Counted from the first letter of the stretch, positions 13,347 to 25,926 are shown. The stretch is DNA of 64,000 nucleotides from Setaria digitata (GCA_003640385.1 RCAB01000113.1:1-64000), one strand, 5' to 3'. Numbers and translations: made by a program. The notes: generated by a model not told the origin, from the sequence alone.

Positions 13347-16300
13347 TTAAGATTCTTTTATCATGTTCATGAATTCTTCAAATGAAATACGTCCATCATG
13401 ATTTGTATCTGTTGATTGAAATTTCGCTTCGATCATTTCTCTATCAGTCAATTTCACTGTTTCTTTTAGGATTTCCATTGCTTGCTCTGCAAAATTTTTT
13501 TTTTTAGATATAATTAAATGATAAATTAAATGCAATGTCTACTATCTTCATTTATCGTTTTTTTTTCGTGTTTTTTTCTCGAAAGCAATTCATATGAAAA
13601 TTTGGACGAAACTTGAACAAGAATCTTTAATTGATTCATTGTTACATTGCATCATTTCAAAGAAAAGCATCTTTATGATATTGAAATCAGATGAAATGAA
13701 ATTTCCAAATACTTTCAGAATATTCAGAAAAATTTCTTTGTTCTGCTGTTTTCATTATTTTCTTCTACAACTCTTAACATTTTAATTTGTCAAAACTTTT
13801 CAAAAATGAAGTGTTCAGAAAAAAAAGTTGTTAAATAATATGAAAATCAGAAATGGTGAATTATTTTGCAAAACCGGATGAAAAAAAAAAAGAAATTTCC
13901 CCAACTCTCCTGAAGCCTTGATATTAAAAGTGTTTAGCAAACGAATGTTTCACAAGATTAAGTTCAAAACTGAGGCACATAGATTATCATGAATATTGTC
14001 AGAAACAGTGATCGCGAAAAAGCCTTCATAAAGTTTGAAAATTTTAAAATATCAAAAACATATGTAAACAACACAAAATTGTTCTTTTTTCTTTCCGTTT
14101 TTCTATTTAGGTTGAGCAAAAAAATGATTGATTGGCTTTAAGCAGTTATTCACTTTTGCATGTTTAATTAATTAGTTAATAAACTAGTATAATTCCTGAG
14201 TTATGGTAATATTCGTAGAAATTCTAGGTTTTTTTTCCACATTTTAATTCATAAAATTAAGGAAATGAAAGGAAATAAACAAATTGTTGCTATACTATAT
14301 CCCCATGCTTTTTCTCATGGGAAATTCTAGACTAAAATCTGCCTCAATTTATCCAATCTTTATTTGTCTAAAACTTATTTATAGCTATCTATACGACTTG
14401 TCCTTTTTCTTGTTTTTTTCCTCTTCTCTCATCTTCGAAAATCTTCTCCCCAAAAAAGAATAATATACTATAATTATAATTTATTTGCTCATCATTTAAA
14501 GCTTTGTTAAGAATTCAAAACAAAATGTTGCTCTTTCTTATGCAGTTTATCTATAAATTAATATAACTTTGAATAAGAACATTAAATGGAAAAAATAAAA
14601 ATAGTAAAAAAAGGTAGAAATTTTGAAAAAATCATTTCAATATATAATTAACAATATAAAGCAATAAATAATTTTTCTTAACAGAAAAGAATCGAAATAG
14701 TGTTAAAACGTTAAAATCATTCAGTTAAAAATTACATTGATAAATATTAAAAATTTTTGTACAAAAAATAAACAAACAAATATAAATTTTTTTTTTTATT
14801 TTGATTTTATACCAAGTGTTATGGCACCATCGCCATCATTATCGTATGATCGGAATGAACGTTCTAATTCGGAAACAGTTGTACGATGTGCCGGTGGTGT
14901 ACTCATATAACGGATGAAATCTTCCTTACTGATTGAACCCGTTTCTATAAATAAATTAAAAGTTCAGTAATTGAATAAAAGACAACCAACTGTTGATAGC
15001 GTTAAAAATGTAAAATTAATGAAAAGAAACTAGTAATAGTAATAAGAATGATAATAATAAAATTAAAGGAATTAAATAAAATATTGCTTGTTTTATTGAT
15101 TATTGTCATTTATTTCAAATGCAATTTTAGTATATAAACGTGTATGATTTAAATCACTGTTCAATGAATTGAAACTATTAATCAAAAAAAAAAAAAAAAA
15201 TTTCCAAATTAGTTATTTACTTTCTTTATTTAATTCCATTTAACATAAGAAGATTTTCTACTTAATCAATTATTTTTCTTTTTACTATTTAAGTGACCAT
15301 TTCCTTCTAAATGTCACTAAAGTTTGCGTTAAGGCAAAAGTTGATGAGAAATCGACATAAGCTGAAGGATAAAAAGGAAATCTTCCAGTATCATTAAATT
15401 TTCATTTCTAAAAAATGAAAATCTAAGCCTTCATAAAAATATATTGTTACTGGTAAAGTACGCCAAAAAGTCAAAATATACTACTTATCATTGTTGATAG
15501 ATTAGCTTCAGATTTAAAAATATTAACGGGAAAAGAAATTAAACCTGAATCATTTCCGAAATGATTCATTTATTTCAATTTTATTTTGCGGAAAATATTG
15601 ATGAAACATTCAAATAAGGTTCAATTATCAATTTTTAAATTTCAAAAAATATTCAAACATTCATGTTATTAAAAGCTAAACAAGTAAATAATTAAATCTT
15701 AAATAAAATACTATTTGGATCCATTTCCTGAAAGATGAAATCCATTTCGACTCTTGTCGGTTCAACGTTAATTATCTTCCATAGGACCGCTATTTCGCTA
15801 CGGCTCAATCGACCATCTTGATCAATATCCAACTGATCAAATGTTTCACATAATTCTGAATCTAATTAAATATTAATCTCTAAAAAGTTTCAAAGACAAT
15901 TAATTTAAATTTCTCATTGCCAAATAAGTAGCTAAACTAGTTTTTAACTATTCGTAAGTATTATTCTTCTGTAAGTGTAATAAAATGGAACAGCCAGTTG
16001 GTTAAAAAAAAAAAAAAAAGATGGTTCCTTATTCTATTTTTGGGCGTGTATATCTCAAGGTAAGTTCTTGGAAATTTCCATACCAGAAATAATCTGTGGT
16101 TTTTAGCATTTTAAAAAGTCCAAACGTGGATTCCTTAAGTGATTTCTAAACATACAACAGAATGCAACTTGAAAAATATTCACAATATTTTCAAATATAA
16201 GGGGATTTTTAAATTATTTCAGCAATTTTCTAACTTTCTAGTATTTTCCAAACTTTTTTTTTTAATACGAAAGCAACAAAATTTTAGGAAATTGTCAAAA

Positions 16301-17338
16301 TATTTTGTCATGGAAACTTATTATTACTGAAATTTCTTCAAGAATTTACAAAAATCCATACTTCATCAGTAAACTCATTGTTCTTCCTGTGTTCAACTGT
16401 TATTTCACCCGTAATCCAAATGTTTGTTGATCCGAATTTTTAGTTGTGTTTTTTTCTCCAAATCAATTTTATTAATGTATTTTAAGTTTTCAAGTATTTC
16501 ATTTGAAATTGGTTATAAATTATTCAAGTTGAATTGTGGGAATGAAAAATAAGATCTCTGATACGGATAATGCTTATAGTGTATCAAATTTCAATGATAT
16601 AACATATTTTGATAATTTACTCAAATTTAATTACTTGGTAAGTTTTGCTATATAAATTTCTATTCTTTTAGATAAATTTTTCATCTCCTTTCTGTTTACT
16701 AGTTTATTGTCATTTAGGCTCGATTAACTAATCTCTCTTCGTCGCAGTAATATCATTCAAAGACTCTTTTGATCACCAATTTTTCGTCAACAGACCATTT
16801 AGTTGTTATTCTTTTTTCTTTCTCGAAAAAAAAAGCGACAGCAGTTGAGGCGGCAGCTACTTATAAATGAATTTATAGATGAAGAAACGCTTACAGGAAG
16901 TTACATTGGAAATAATTTCAGAACTAAAAAGAAAAACAGAAAAAAAATTATCTCGTTGCCGAAAATCGATGAACTTTCCCCAAGATTTCGCGGAATTCGC
17001 CTAGCATACTTTGGAAAATACTCGCGATTAATTTATTTAAATTAAAATGAAGATACATTTGGGCCACTCCCTGGCCGATTTGCTATCCAAAAAGTACAAC
17101 AATTCCCGGAAAGAAAATAAAATTTATGCTTTGTCAAATATTAGATGTAATTAGTTTGATTTTCAAATGGCGAAAAAAAAGGCCTTTAATTAATAAAACC
17201 ATTTCATTCATCAACCCACTGATTGAGATATTTAATGAAAAGATTAATTCAAAAATTTAGTATGGTGCAATTTTGGAAATGATAAAAAAATTTAGAAAGA
17301 GGAATATTCTTACGCTGATCAGATAAAATGTAACACAT
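13347..17338 (-). CDS. Calmodulin-like protein with four EF-hands
   Basis: Four exons, 17338-17314, 15861-15712, 14944-14813 and 13486-13347 (TAA), give 148 residues, the length of calmodulin. All introns are GT..AG and phases agree. The twelve-residue calcium loops are EF1 at residues 20-31 (DIDQDGRLSRSE), EF2 at 56-67 (DPNKTGSISKED), EF3 at 93-104 (DNDGDGAITLEQ) and EF4 at 129-140 (DTNHDGRISFEE). EF1 and EF4 are canonical. EF2 has Asp and EF3 has Gln where the bidentate Glu is expected, so those two sites may bind calcium weakly. The chain is too divergent to be calmodulin itself, so it is probably a worm calmodulin-like or troponin-C-like sensor. The start at 17338 is the first ATG in frame. 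TTTGTTCAG just upstream could accept a spliced leader. The frame stays open for 39 more codons upstream without an ATG. Confidence 0.85.
16542..17045 (+). CDS. Candidate small basic protein nested antisense in the EF-hand gene's first intron
   Basis: Exon 1, 16542-16637, encodes MKNKISDTDNAYSVSNF and on, and ends at a consensus donor GTAAGT. Exon 2 may be 16842-17045, after GCGACAG, which is a weak acceptor. Both junctions are phase 0, giving 99 residues. The second half is strongly basic (RTKKKNRKKI) and ends in RFRGIRLAYFGKYSRLIYLN. The same frame goes on after the TAA for 24 protein-like codons to 17120 (NEDTFGPLPGRFAIQKVQQF). This suggests either a recent stop or a pseudogene. Other acceptors at 16718 and 16747 lead to other frames, so exon 2's start is uncertain. 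No family recognised. Confidence 0.35.
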
Positions 17339-17458
17339 CGTTGTAATAATTATGATTGAAGAAGCTGAACAAACGTAGCAAATACACTGATAAAACCTGT
17401 CAATGCGACGCTTCACTGGTGTATAATTGACTCGTCTTACACATTCAACCAGTATCAA

Positions 17459-20400
17459 TTAATCCGTATCAATGATATGTTATCCTGAGTGAATGCGAAG
17501 AATAGAATATTTAATATTGATAATCGTTAATGATAATGAACAACAGCTGCTGCTAATAATGAATCGCAAAAAATTAATAACAATAATAATAACAATAACA
17601 ATAGTAGTAAACAGTAATAACAATAATTAATAATAGTAAATAATTTATAAACAACAATTGAAAATGGCATTCGAATGCAGTAATTGAACAAAAAGCTTAA
17701 AAGTATTAATTAGAAGTAATATATATATATATATATATACTTTAATTGTTAGATGGTAGTAACGAAAACCTCGTTACTGTGATTTCTTTTTTAGAAATTG
17801 TAATATTTAAAAAGTTTTATTAACAAAAACACAATAATGTTGAATAATAAATTAGCTATTAAATAACACATTTATCATGGTCAGTTGATGCATATAAATT
17901 ATTGGAAATAGCAAATCAATGGAAACAATAAAAGTAGTCATGATAATTAATAAAGAATAGCTCTCAAAATATCTCAGCAAAAATTGAGACGGAAAAAAAA
18001 GAGGCGTTATTCATTTTAAATTATATATATATATAGAGAGAATAAAATTTTGAAATAGAAAATATTACTGGAGAAACAAGACGATAGAGTATGTATGATA
18101 TGAATTGAAATGTGTAGTGAAATACGTAAGGGGATGAAATGTTTTTGAAAATGTTTGTTAGATATGAAAAAAAAAAGTACAACCCTGTGCCCTATGCTAT
18201 TAGCTTTTCTCTTTTTTTTATTTTATTTTTATTTTTTATGCTCTTTCTTTCCTTCCTTTTTTTTCCTTTTTTTTTTTTTGTTTTTGTAAATAATGATCCT
18301 AGCATTTATAAATGCTATAAATTTTTATATCCCATTTCTGGTATCTGATTTTTTTTTCCCATCAAAATGAAATTATGTCTCTTACTTTTAATATTTGTTT
18401 CGTGTTTGCCTGCTTTTTTCTTTTTTTCGCCTTTTCTTTTTTTTCCTCCTGATAAAATGAAATTTAAATGAATAAACCCTTTAAAAATGTTTTTAATAAT
18501 GGATTTTTGATGAGACTAACCCGTGTCTGATTAAATTATTTTTTTAATGTATTTTATTGATTGCAAATTTAACTTTAATGTTTAGCAATTACTTTTATTC
18601 TCAACGAAATTTTCATTTTTTTTTCCTTCTTTTTTCATTTGCTTAACATATTTCATAAGCAGTGCAGGTAGGGATTGAAAATGCGCAGTGGGAATAAGTA
18701 TTTCGAACATTAAAAGGTAATTATTAAGATGATGAGCTAATTGAACGGCTAATGTTTAAATGTTATATAAAGTCTTCTAGAATTAATTATATTCTTGTAC
18801 GCTAATTAAACACATATTATTTATAGGTCCAGTTAATTTAGGTTGACCATAAAATATGGGAATTTAGTATTTTCCCCTAAAGATCGAAAAATCATTTGCC
18901 ATGATCGAAATAAACATCAACTATAGATGACTTTAACAATTCGCTTCATTTTTCTACTTTTCCTTTAACTGACATTTTCTTTTGCTAAAAAAAAAGGAAA
19001 AAAAAAGTGGAAGAATCGATGGCTGAAAAATTTATATTTGTTTCTGTTGCTATTGAAAACATGAATAATATTTGGAAAAGAAAAAAAAAATTAGAAAGAA
19101 AGGACAAGACAATTTTTTTTTTTTATTTAAAAGCATTCGCGTCTCATAACAATTTCAGAAAACAGAAAGGAAAATATGCTTGCATGAGTGTGTAAGCATA
19201 TCGTTCTGTTCACAGTTCTTTGCCAGAAGATGGAAAGGATATATGCGAATATTCGGCGCATGAATAAACAAAATGGATATTTGGCAAAAATCGAAATTAC
19301 AAAAAAAATTCATATTTTCATTAATTTCAATCATATCATACCTCATTAATTGCTAAATTTCTTTTACATATGTAAACAATTAACGATATTTCATATAAAT
19401 CAATTGAAATTAAAAAAAAAAATGCAAAGTTTTATGTTATATTTAGGTTAGAAATTGAGCGAAATAAGAAAGGAATAAATTAGTCGGAACTTTAATTAAT
19501 GCAAGTATGATGAAATAAAATGTAATCAAATTATTTTTTGCATAAACTGGATACATGAAAAACAAATAATATAAGGACAACAGTTTTTCAGTTCAATGCT
19601 TATTGGAAATAGCAAGGAATGGATGAGATAGGAAACAAAAAGAAATTTATAGATAATAGAATAAATTAAAATTTTTATGAGGAAAAAGTATTTCTTCAAA
19701 TTAATTAAATAAAAATAGAATCGTTTTAGGGATGTTTGACATATGATCAAACATTGAAATGGAACATTTCTGAAAGAAAAAGCTGTGTAATTATAAACCA
19801 GAATTGTTTTTTTATTTGGAACGTTTTTCTTTTTCGCCGACAGACCAAAATCATTTCTTCCATTCTTTTTTACAACAGAAAAAATATTGCCTAGACTGTG
19901 TGGATGATTTAAAAATTCGTTCAGATTGTTTTGATCCCTTCTGGATGAATTAATGATGATGGAAAGACAAACATTTCTGAATGAAATATGAGAAAATTCT
20001 CTTATCGAATTGTCTGTTATTCTGCACAATTTTGTTCCTTAACTAACGATGTTTTGAAATGTTTAAATTGATTAATTTTGATCAATTTGTCTAATCAGAT
20101 TTCAGGAATAATAAATAAATGGAATTTAAGCCGATTCGATTGCTTAATTTTGCTCAGTTTATTTGACCAAATTCCAGAAAAGATTAATAAATGGAATTTA
20201 ATCCGACTCTTTCAAAAATTTTCTAGCTCAACCAATTATTTCATCCCTCTTCTTCATCATTGATGGTACCAGAATGAATTATTCCGAAAAGAGAAAATCG
20301 ATACAGTCCTCCCTGATTATTGATTATTTATTTATTTAATTTATTTAATTAATTAATTATTATTACTAATTATTATTATTAACTATTATTACTATTGTTA

Positions 20401-20800
20401 TTAATATCAATATTAAATTGTACTCTCTGCTTAGAGAAAAGGATTAATAAAAATTTTTGCTTCTTCTTCGGAAATACTTGTTTTTTAAATTTCAGCAAGA
20501 ATAAATATAAATGAAAAGTAAAAAATTACTTAAAAAATTGGTTTGATTCGGACAATAATATATTATGAAGTATTGGGTTCATTAATTCTTATTTAGATGA
20601 CTTTAAAATTTTTAGTAAATGTTGATTTTGAATTTGTTACTGATGAAAGGATAAATTTATGCTGAAGTGATAGTGGATGAATGGCAATGAAAGTGACATT
20701 AATGTTAGGTTGAAATGATAATCCAGAACTAGATTTCGTATTTTTTATAATTTTGATGGTGCTATGAATAAGGGATATTCTTGTGTTATGGAAAATAATT
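17459..20800. other. Long intergenic region, low-complexity
   Basis: Holds an AAT/AAC triplet-rich stretch (17528-17650), an (AT)n run (17718-17739), a short AT/AG run (18022-18042) and pyrimidine-rich blocks (18195-18280, 18400-18450). There is an imperfect direct duplication at 20064-20213 and an ATT-rich block at 20310-20420. No gene is supported. A 167-codon stop-free frame on the minus strand at 19526-20029 lacks an ATG at its start and has chance-like composition. Confidence 0.5.
20064..20213 (+). repeat. Imperfect ~77-bp direct duplication
   Basis: Two adjacent copies share the core AATAAATGGAATTTAA followed by CCGA. They also share a TTTGNC-TTT leader (TTTGTCTAATCAGATTTCAG versus TTTGACCAAATTCCAG). 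The second copy is diverged at several sites. Confidence 0.55.
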
Positions 20801-21244
20801 ATGGGAGATAATTATGAAATTAATTACGTTTTCTATATCGTTTTGTTCTTCGTCTTTGTTGCTTCACAATTTATGATTGTTGGCGTAGCCTGGAAAAGGC
20901 AAGAAAAAAAGACCAGTAATATAGCTTATTCAAGTAAGACAATTAGTTGCATTAAAATTAAAAACGAATTTACAAGCGAATGAGAACTTGCGTAGAAGTA
21001 ATTAATAATATGTTTTCATTGTCTGAAATGAAACTGTCTAATCCTCAAGTCTAAATTTTAAGATTTAAATTGTTAAATTGATTATGGGTTAAAATGCTCA
21101 ACTTTTTTTCAATTTTCATACTTTTTTTTTTTAGGAAAATCAATTTCTTTTGGCATAAAGTGTCCGGTATTGTATGCATCACTTTTAAACTGCATAAAAC
21201 ATAAAACTCATTTTCGAAAGATTGATCTAAATGGTTACAAATGA
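20801..21244 (+). CDS. Candidate small one-helix membrane protein, two exons
   Basis: Exon 1 is 20801-20933 and ends at a consensus donor A|GTAAGA. Exon 2 is 21135-21244, after a T-rich TTTTAG, and ends TGA. Phase 1 joins cleanly and gives 80 residues. The N-terminus MGDNYEINYV leads into one hydrophobic segment (FYIVLFFVFVASQFMIVGVA), then the basic stop-transfer WKRQEKK. The C-terminal exon adds about 36 residues (SISFGIKCPVLYASLL, then KHKTHFRKIDLNGYK). No family recognised. The helix followed by basic residues suggests a type III-like single-pass protein with the tail in the cytosol. Confidence 0.42.
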
Positions 21245-24200
21245 AACGGCTGATAAATGGCTTACTGATAGTGAAATTCTATAAGATTTAATAAACCAAC
21301 CGTTAAACAAGACATACTACGATAGTGTAGCAGTGATCATTTGGCATAATTTGTAAATTAGAACAAGTTGAGCAAAATTCTTTAGTGTGTAAAATATATT
21401 CATGAATAGGAGGTAACAGCAATTTCCATGTTGTTAGACTTTGTTATAATATTATTAAATACGTATTACATCAATAATTTTTCATTGCTTTTTGTTGAGA
21501 TTAATTATTACTGCTTTACATTCACTAAAATTTATTAAGATTTGAAATGAGAATGATGCTTAATAGGAAGCAAATTTGCGTGACTTTTTTTTTTATTTCA
21601 TTTCAAAATAAGTCATGAAAGACTTTGCGTATGGGCTCAGCAAAAGGTTTAGCAATCAGGTGTGAAACAAATAATAAATATGCTCTTAGAAATAGTTCAG
21701 AAAGGTTCGATGAATTTATTGCGCAATGATAAGAAGTGATTGTTCGATCTATTATGTCACATGTTGAAAATGAATGACTGCATAAAAGCGATTATTAAAC
21801 ATAGTTCTCTTATGTGGTTAAAATTTTTATTGTTAAGTGTGAAAATGCTTAACAATCAACGTAATCTACGTCAGATATTGTAGGTTATTTGGTTGGCATT
21901 TGAAAGATATTAGAGAGGGCGAAGCTTTACAAGTGAGCGCATTTTAAATCAACTTTTTGAAGTGTAAAACAAATAATTCTTAGTTAGATTATAACGTATG
22001 TTTAAAACTTTTATTGCCTGTAGCTGATGCTATCTAGCATTGGCCAAGCAGATGATAAGCTATGTCCGCTGTAGCGAGGGAAACAAACAATCATCAGTTC
22101 GTATGGGACCAGTACTTGAATGTTACCCAGGGAAGCAAATAATAATTAACTTGACTGTGGCCAGGAAAGCGAGTAATACCCATCCTGGAGATGGCCTAGA
22201 GAAATAAGTGATAGACTACCCGAATCTGGCCATAAGCGTTGCACATCCTGAACATTTGTCAGAATGGCACTAAAACACTTCTGAAATCTGGACCTCAGAG
22301 GAAGTTATTATTGCTGTAAAAGTTTAGTCAAGCCAACACTCTGAGTTTCATCGCAAAGTTTATCGCTTTAAGCTAACACTGATCAATCATACAGGGTTCA
22401 GTTATCCTTCAAAGATAACGCTTAGCCGTACGTCTAACAATTGATACTTCAAAAGTTGCTTCATCCATTTATCATCTCTGTTTGCTTTGTCAATTTGTTT
22501 GTTCAACTCAATACAAACCACTAAAATTTGTAAAGAAAAAAAAAGGTCCTTCAGTTCACCGAATTCCGCTATTCATACCTATCTATGACATGAAAATAAG
22601 TAAATTTATGTATTTGACAGTTGATTATCACGGAAATTATCATTAAAATATATTTAAGATCAATTATTATATTTAAAAGCAGAATAACTTGATAATGAAC
22701 AAGTCAAATATTTTGCAATTTACATATTTTTAAAGTGTTTAAAATGTTAAAATTTTAAAATATACCGAAATTATAGCATAGTTCATATTTCTAACTTCTA
22801 TTTCTAGCTTCTCAGTCATGATTTTTTAGATTGATATAAATCAACACGACTGACCTTTTTGTAAGCTCTAAGATATTCTTTTAAGCGGTCGATTGCTTAT
22901 TTTGAGAATGATTTACGGAAATTAGTTTTATTAAAAAGCGAAAAAAAAAATGCGGAAGAGAGAGAGGAAACAGAAACATATGAAACAGAAAATAAATTCG
23001 AAAAAGGAAAAGGAATTATTTAAAAGGATCATCGAATATCATTAATTTATCGATTGTAAATATTTATTTGATTTTGGTACAGTTATAAAAACATTTTTCA
23101 TTCCGCTTTTTTACAGCTTCCGCCAAATAGTTTAATAAGCAATAAATTTTATTTAATAAGCAACAATAAATCATCTAATTTATTCATTTTTTATTTCTGC
23201 ATGCATCATCATGTCAAATTGAAATATGTTCCAAAGGGTGCCAATTATATTAAGTGAAAAATCATATTAATTAATTTCTTTTTTTTTAACCAAATTAAAT
23301 AGCTTGCTGTTTCTATTCATCCTCCTCTACTGAAGGAATGAAAATTAAAATAATTAAAAACAAAACAGTTTAATATAAAATGGAATAAAATAAAATAAAG
23401 CAGAATAAAATGAAGTGGAATCAAATCGAATGAAATAAGGTAGTCGGCAAAATAATTCAGGAAAAATTTAAAAGAAAAAAGTCTTGAAAATAGACATTTT
23501 CTCTGTCAAGAATTAGTCATTTTTTCATAAAATTTCAATTAAAATTTATTTACGGCACTATAGAAATATGATGGAGGGGAATGTGAAAATTAAAGCATAA
23601 AAAAATACGTTCAACCGTGACCGATAGCAAAAGAATGACTTAAATTATTGATAAAAGAAAACATTTTTAGTTCGATTAGTAATGAATAATTAAAAAACTT
23701 AGTGCTAAACGGTCATTAACTATGTAATAAACAAACGGTAATATTCGCACAGAACTGATATGGTGTGATATGATATGTTCTTTTTTTTTTTAATGTTGAC
23801 GAAAAATGAAACTTTGTTTGCTGAATGAAAATGAATTGTGACTTTAATTAATTGCCCCTGAAACAGATTGTAAGATAAAAAATAGATCCGCTTCAAAAAA
23901 TTTTGCATTAATCAGTTATTTTCAATTTGATATTCATGTTAAAACGTAATCTGATAATTGAACTCTTTATAAACTGTTTTAAAAACTTTGACGGAAGCTA
24001 AATCCGACTAAAAATGAAATTTGTTTTGGATCATTAAGCTTATAAAAAAAAAAAAAAAGATTACAAATTTATAATGCATTACACTTAATGAAAGTTAGAG
24101 ATATTTAAGAAGAGCGGTAGCCAAATTATTCGCTAGAAAAACTGCTTATATTTCTCTTTCACTTTCAATTAGGTATTACATTTTACAATGAAGATTCAGA

Positions 24201-24351
24201 CGTGGGAATTTTTAATTTTTGCTAATATAATGCTCCACGTGACATAAATTAATCAAAATACTAAATTATTTTTGAAGGAAATTGAAGGAGAAAAATAAAA
24301 TTATCAAATATGATACATACCTATAGTTGAGTAGCAGCTATTTTCCAAAAT
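21245..24351. other. Intergenic, with one compositionally distinct island
   Basis: Mostly AT-rich without exons. The block at about 22010-22450 is GC-richer and holds a degenerate tandem repeat (see separate entry). A GAATAAAAT-like degenerate repeat lies at 23370-23440. Poly-A tracts lie at 22530-22545 and 24043-24058. Confidence 0.5.
22126..22238 (+). repeat. Degenerate ~33-36-bp tandem repeat
   Basis: Units begin at 22126 (CCCAGGGAAGCAAATAATAA), 22159 (GGCCAGGAAAGCGAGTAATA) and 22192 (GGCCTAGAGAAATAAGTGAT after one base). A partial unit starts at 22228 (GGCCATAAGCG). A related piece, AGCGAGGGAAACAAACAATC, lies just upstream at about 22073. The island is GC-richer than its surroundings and has no long open frame. 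Confidence 0.5.
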
Positions 24352-24442
24352 TTAGTTTTTCAATTTGTTCCGATGCCAGTTCACTTTCAAAATATCAATT
24401 TGGTCTGAACTCTGATTTTGTATTTCGTCTTTCAAAATGCAG
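24352..24442 (-). CDS. Candidate terminal exon, unrecognised
   Basis: Behind the acceptor AAGTTTCAG, 30 codons run to a TAA at 24352-24354 and read CILKDEIQNQSSDQIDILK and on. The composition is protein-like (acidic, amphipathic) against an AT-rich background. The exon needs two bases from an upstream exon that was not found. Weak evidence. Confidence 0.22.
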
Positions 24443-24737
24443 CTGAAACTTTTGTTCTTTTATTGAAATTGAAATGAATAGAAAGCTGCACAAGATGTGG
24501 GTAAATTATATTTCATCTATTTAGTACGACCGAAAAATTCTTAGATATTTTTATCAAATTAGAATTAATCAAAAAATTTGTTCATACACTATTCATACAT
24601 AACAAATAAAATTACAAAATCATAATTTGCATGTTATATTCTACTTGATATTTGCAGTAATAGTAAAATTTATTATTATCAATGATAAAATGGTAAGAAA
24701 TAAACGAAAAAAATGTAAAATTGAGCGTTATATTTGA

Positions 24738-24854
24738 ATGCAGAATCAACAATTGCTTTGTAATAATAATTGTTCGGTGAGAACAAAAGTTGCGTTAAAA
24801 AAGTCTGTAGAGACGGAGAATAATGCAGCCATCAACGGTATCCAAAAATTTTAA
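24738..24854 (+). CDS. Candidate small ORF, 38 residues
   Basis: An ATG-to-TAA frame starts MQNQQLLCNNNCSVRTK and ends NAAINGIQKF. GC at third positions and the residue mix are unlike the flanking chance frames, and an AATAAA follows at about 24887. There is no signal peptide or domain. It could be a small protein, an exon or a chance frame; the antisense strand is also partly open. Confidence 0.25.
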   Translation: MQNQQLLCNNNCSVRTKVALKKSVETENNAAINGIQKF

Positions 24855-24984
24855 TTAAATTCATTTTACTAAGTCTTTTCTATATTGTAATAAATTAGTA
24901 TTTAATTTAGCATTATATGAATTTCGAATAAACTAATAAATAATAATTCAACTCATCCAAATCCTGATCAAAACGTCAGGCATG

Positions 24985-25058
24985 GCCGCCGTAGCTCAGT
25001 AGGTTAGAGCGTGGGTCTAATAAGCCCAAGGTCGCAGGTTCGACCCCTGCCGGTGGCA
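24985..25058 (+). tRNA. tRNA-Ile (anticodon AAT)
   Basis: The 74-nt cloverleaf has acceptor arms GCCGCCG and CGGTGGC (one G-T pair), D arm GCTC..GAGC, anticodon stem TGGGT/GCCCA with loop CTAATAA (anticodon AAT), T arm GCAGG TTCGACC CCTGC, and discriminator A. The internal A and B box sequences for RNA polymerase III are intact. There is no intron. No T4 run follows at once; T-rich sequence begins about 25 bases on. Confidence 0.97.
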
Positions 25059-25303
25059 CAAAGAGGTCAAGGGCTTTGGTCCTTCTTTCTTTCGGAAGAA
25101 AAGGAATGATGAGAGGTTTTGAAATTAAGAATAATAAGTTGACCGTGTTTGTGACGAAATTTGTCACTTGGTGTTTTGTTATTTTTCCTCATACAACTTA
25201 ACATATCTGCTTAATGGTTTTTCTTTTTTGTCTTAATCAGAGATTTAGAAAGTTTCTTAAATTGTTGAAATAAAAGAATTGACTACAAGAAAAAGTGTGG
25301 CGG

Positions 25304-25377
25304 TGCCGCCGGCAGGGGTCGAACCTGCGACCTTGGGCTTATTAGACCCACGCTCTAACCGACTGAGCTACGGCGGC
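25304..25377 (-). tRNA. tRNA-Ile (anticodon AAT), inverted second copy
   Basis: The 74-nt cloverleaf is nearly identical to the copy at 24985. It differs in the D loop (AGTCGG for AGTAGG) and has a fully paired acceptor (CGGCGGC). A TTTTT terminator follows on the minus strand at about 25292-25296. The two copies converge, 245 bp apart. Confidence 0.97.
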
Positions 25378-25854
25378 TAATACCTTCTTCACATCTAAAA
25401 GTTATGAAATTTATCAAATTTTTTTGAAACAACCGCTTCTATTATGCTGATATTGCACAATTTGCACTGTTTCTGTATGTGATGGTCAGATGACATTGAT
25501 AATAATGATGGTTACGGATCTGACAATTGATTATACTCTTCTTTTAATAAGGTTGATTTGAGGAAATCTGAGAAAAGTTATATTCATTCACTTTATTAGT
25601 CAGAAATTACTTGTTAAGCATAACTGTTAGAAAGGGTAAGAGCAACAAGAGAAACGGAAGAGATATCAAATAACCAATAACAAAGAGAATCTGAAAAAAT
25701 GAATACGGTGTGCATATCGAGTACTATTAAAATTGTTGACATAATAAAAAATGTAAACCGTTCGTTTCTTTTTTCTTTTCTTTTAACGAAATAACTTTTT
25801 ATAAAAATTTAAACTGAGATGCTTAGGAGCGTAAGGATTGGTGTAGTGTCGACT

Positions 25855-25926
25855 GCGTCAGTGGTGTAATGGTCAGCATGGTTGCCTTCCAAGCAATCGA
25901 CGGGGGTTCGATTCCCCCCTGACGCA
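25855..25926 (+). tRNA. tRNA-Gly (anticodon TCC)
   Basis: The 72-nt cloverleaf has acceptor GCGTCAG/CTGACGC, anticodon stem GTTGC/GCAAT with loop CTTCCAA (anticodon TCC), T arm GGGGG TTCGATT CCCCC, and discriminator A. TTTT follows about 30 bases downstream. Confidence 0.97.

Noticed and set aside
17339..17458. Upstream extension of the calmodulin-like protein with a hydrophobic N-terminus
   Set aside because: The frame is open but has no ATG. The in-frame ATG at 17338 gives exactly the family length of 148 residues.
19526..20029. 167-codon minus-strand frame, the longest single frame in the window
   Set aside because: It has no ATG at its start, is Phe/Ile/Asn/Lys-rich as expected by chance in AT-rich DNA, and has no domain or splice signals that fit.
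24976..25167. Minus-strand ORF with PAGVEPATLGLLDPRSNLL
   Set aside because: It is the antisense of the tRNA-Ile gene, and such a peptide arises wherever this tRNA is translated backwards.
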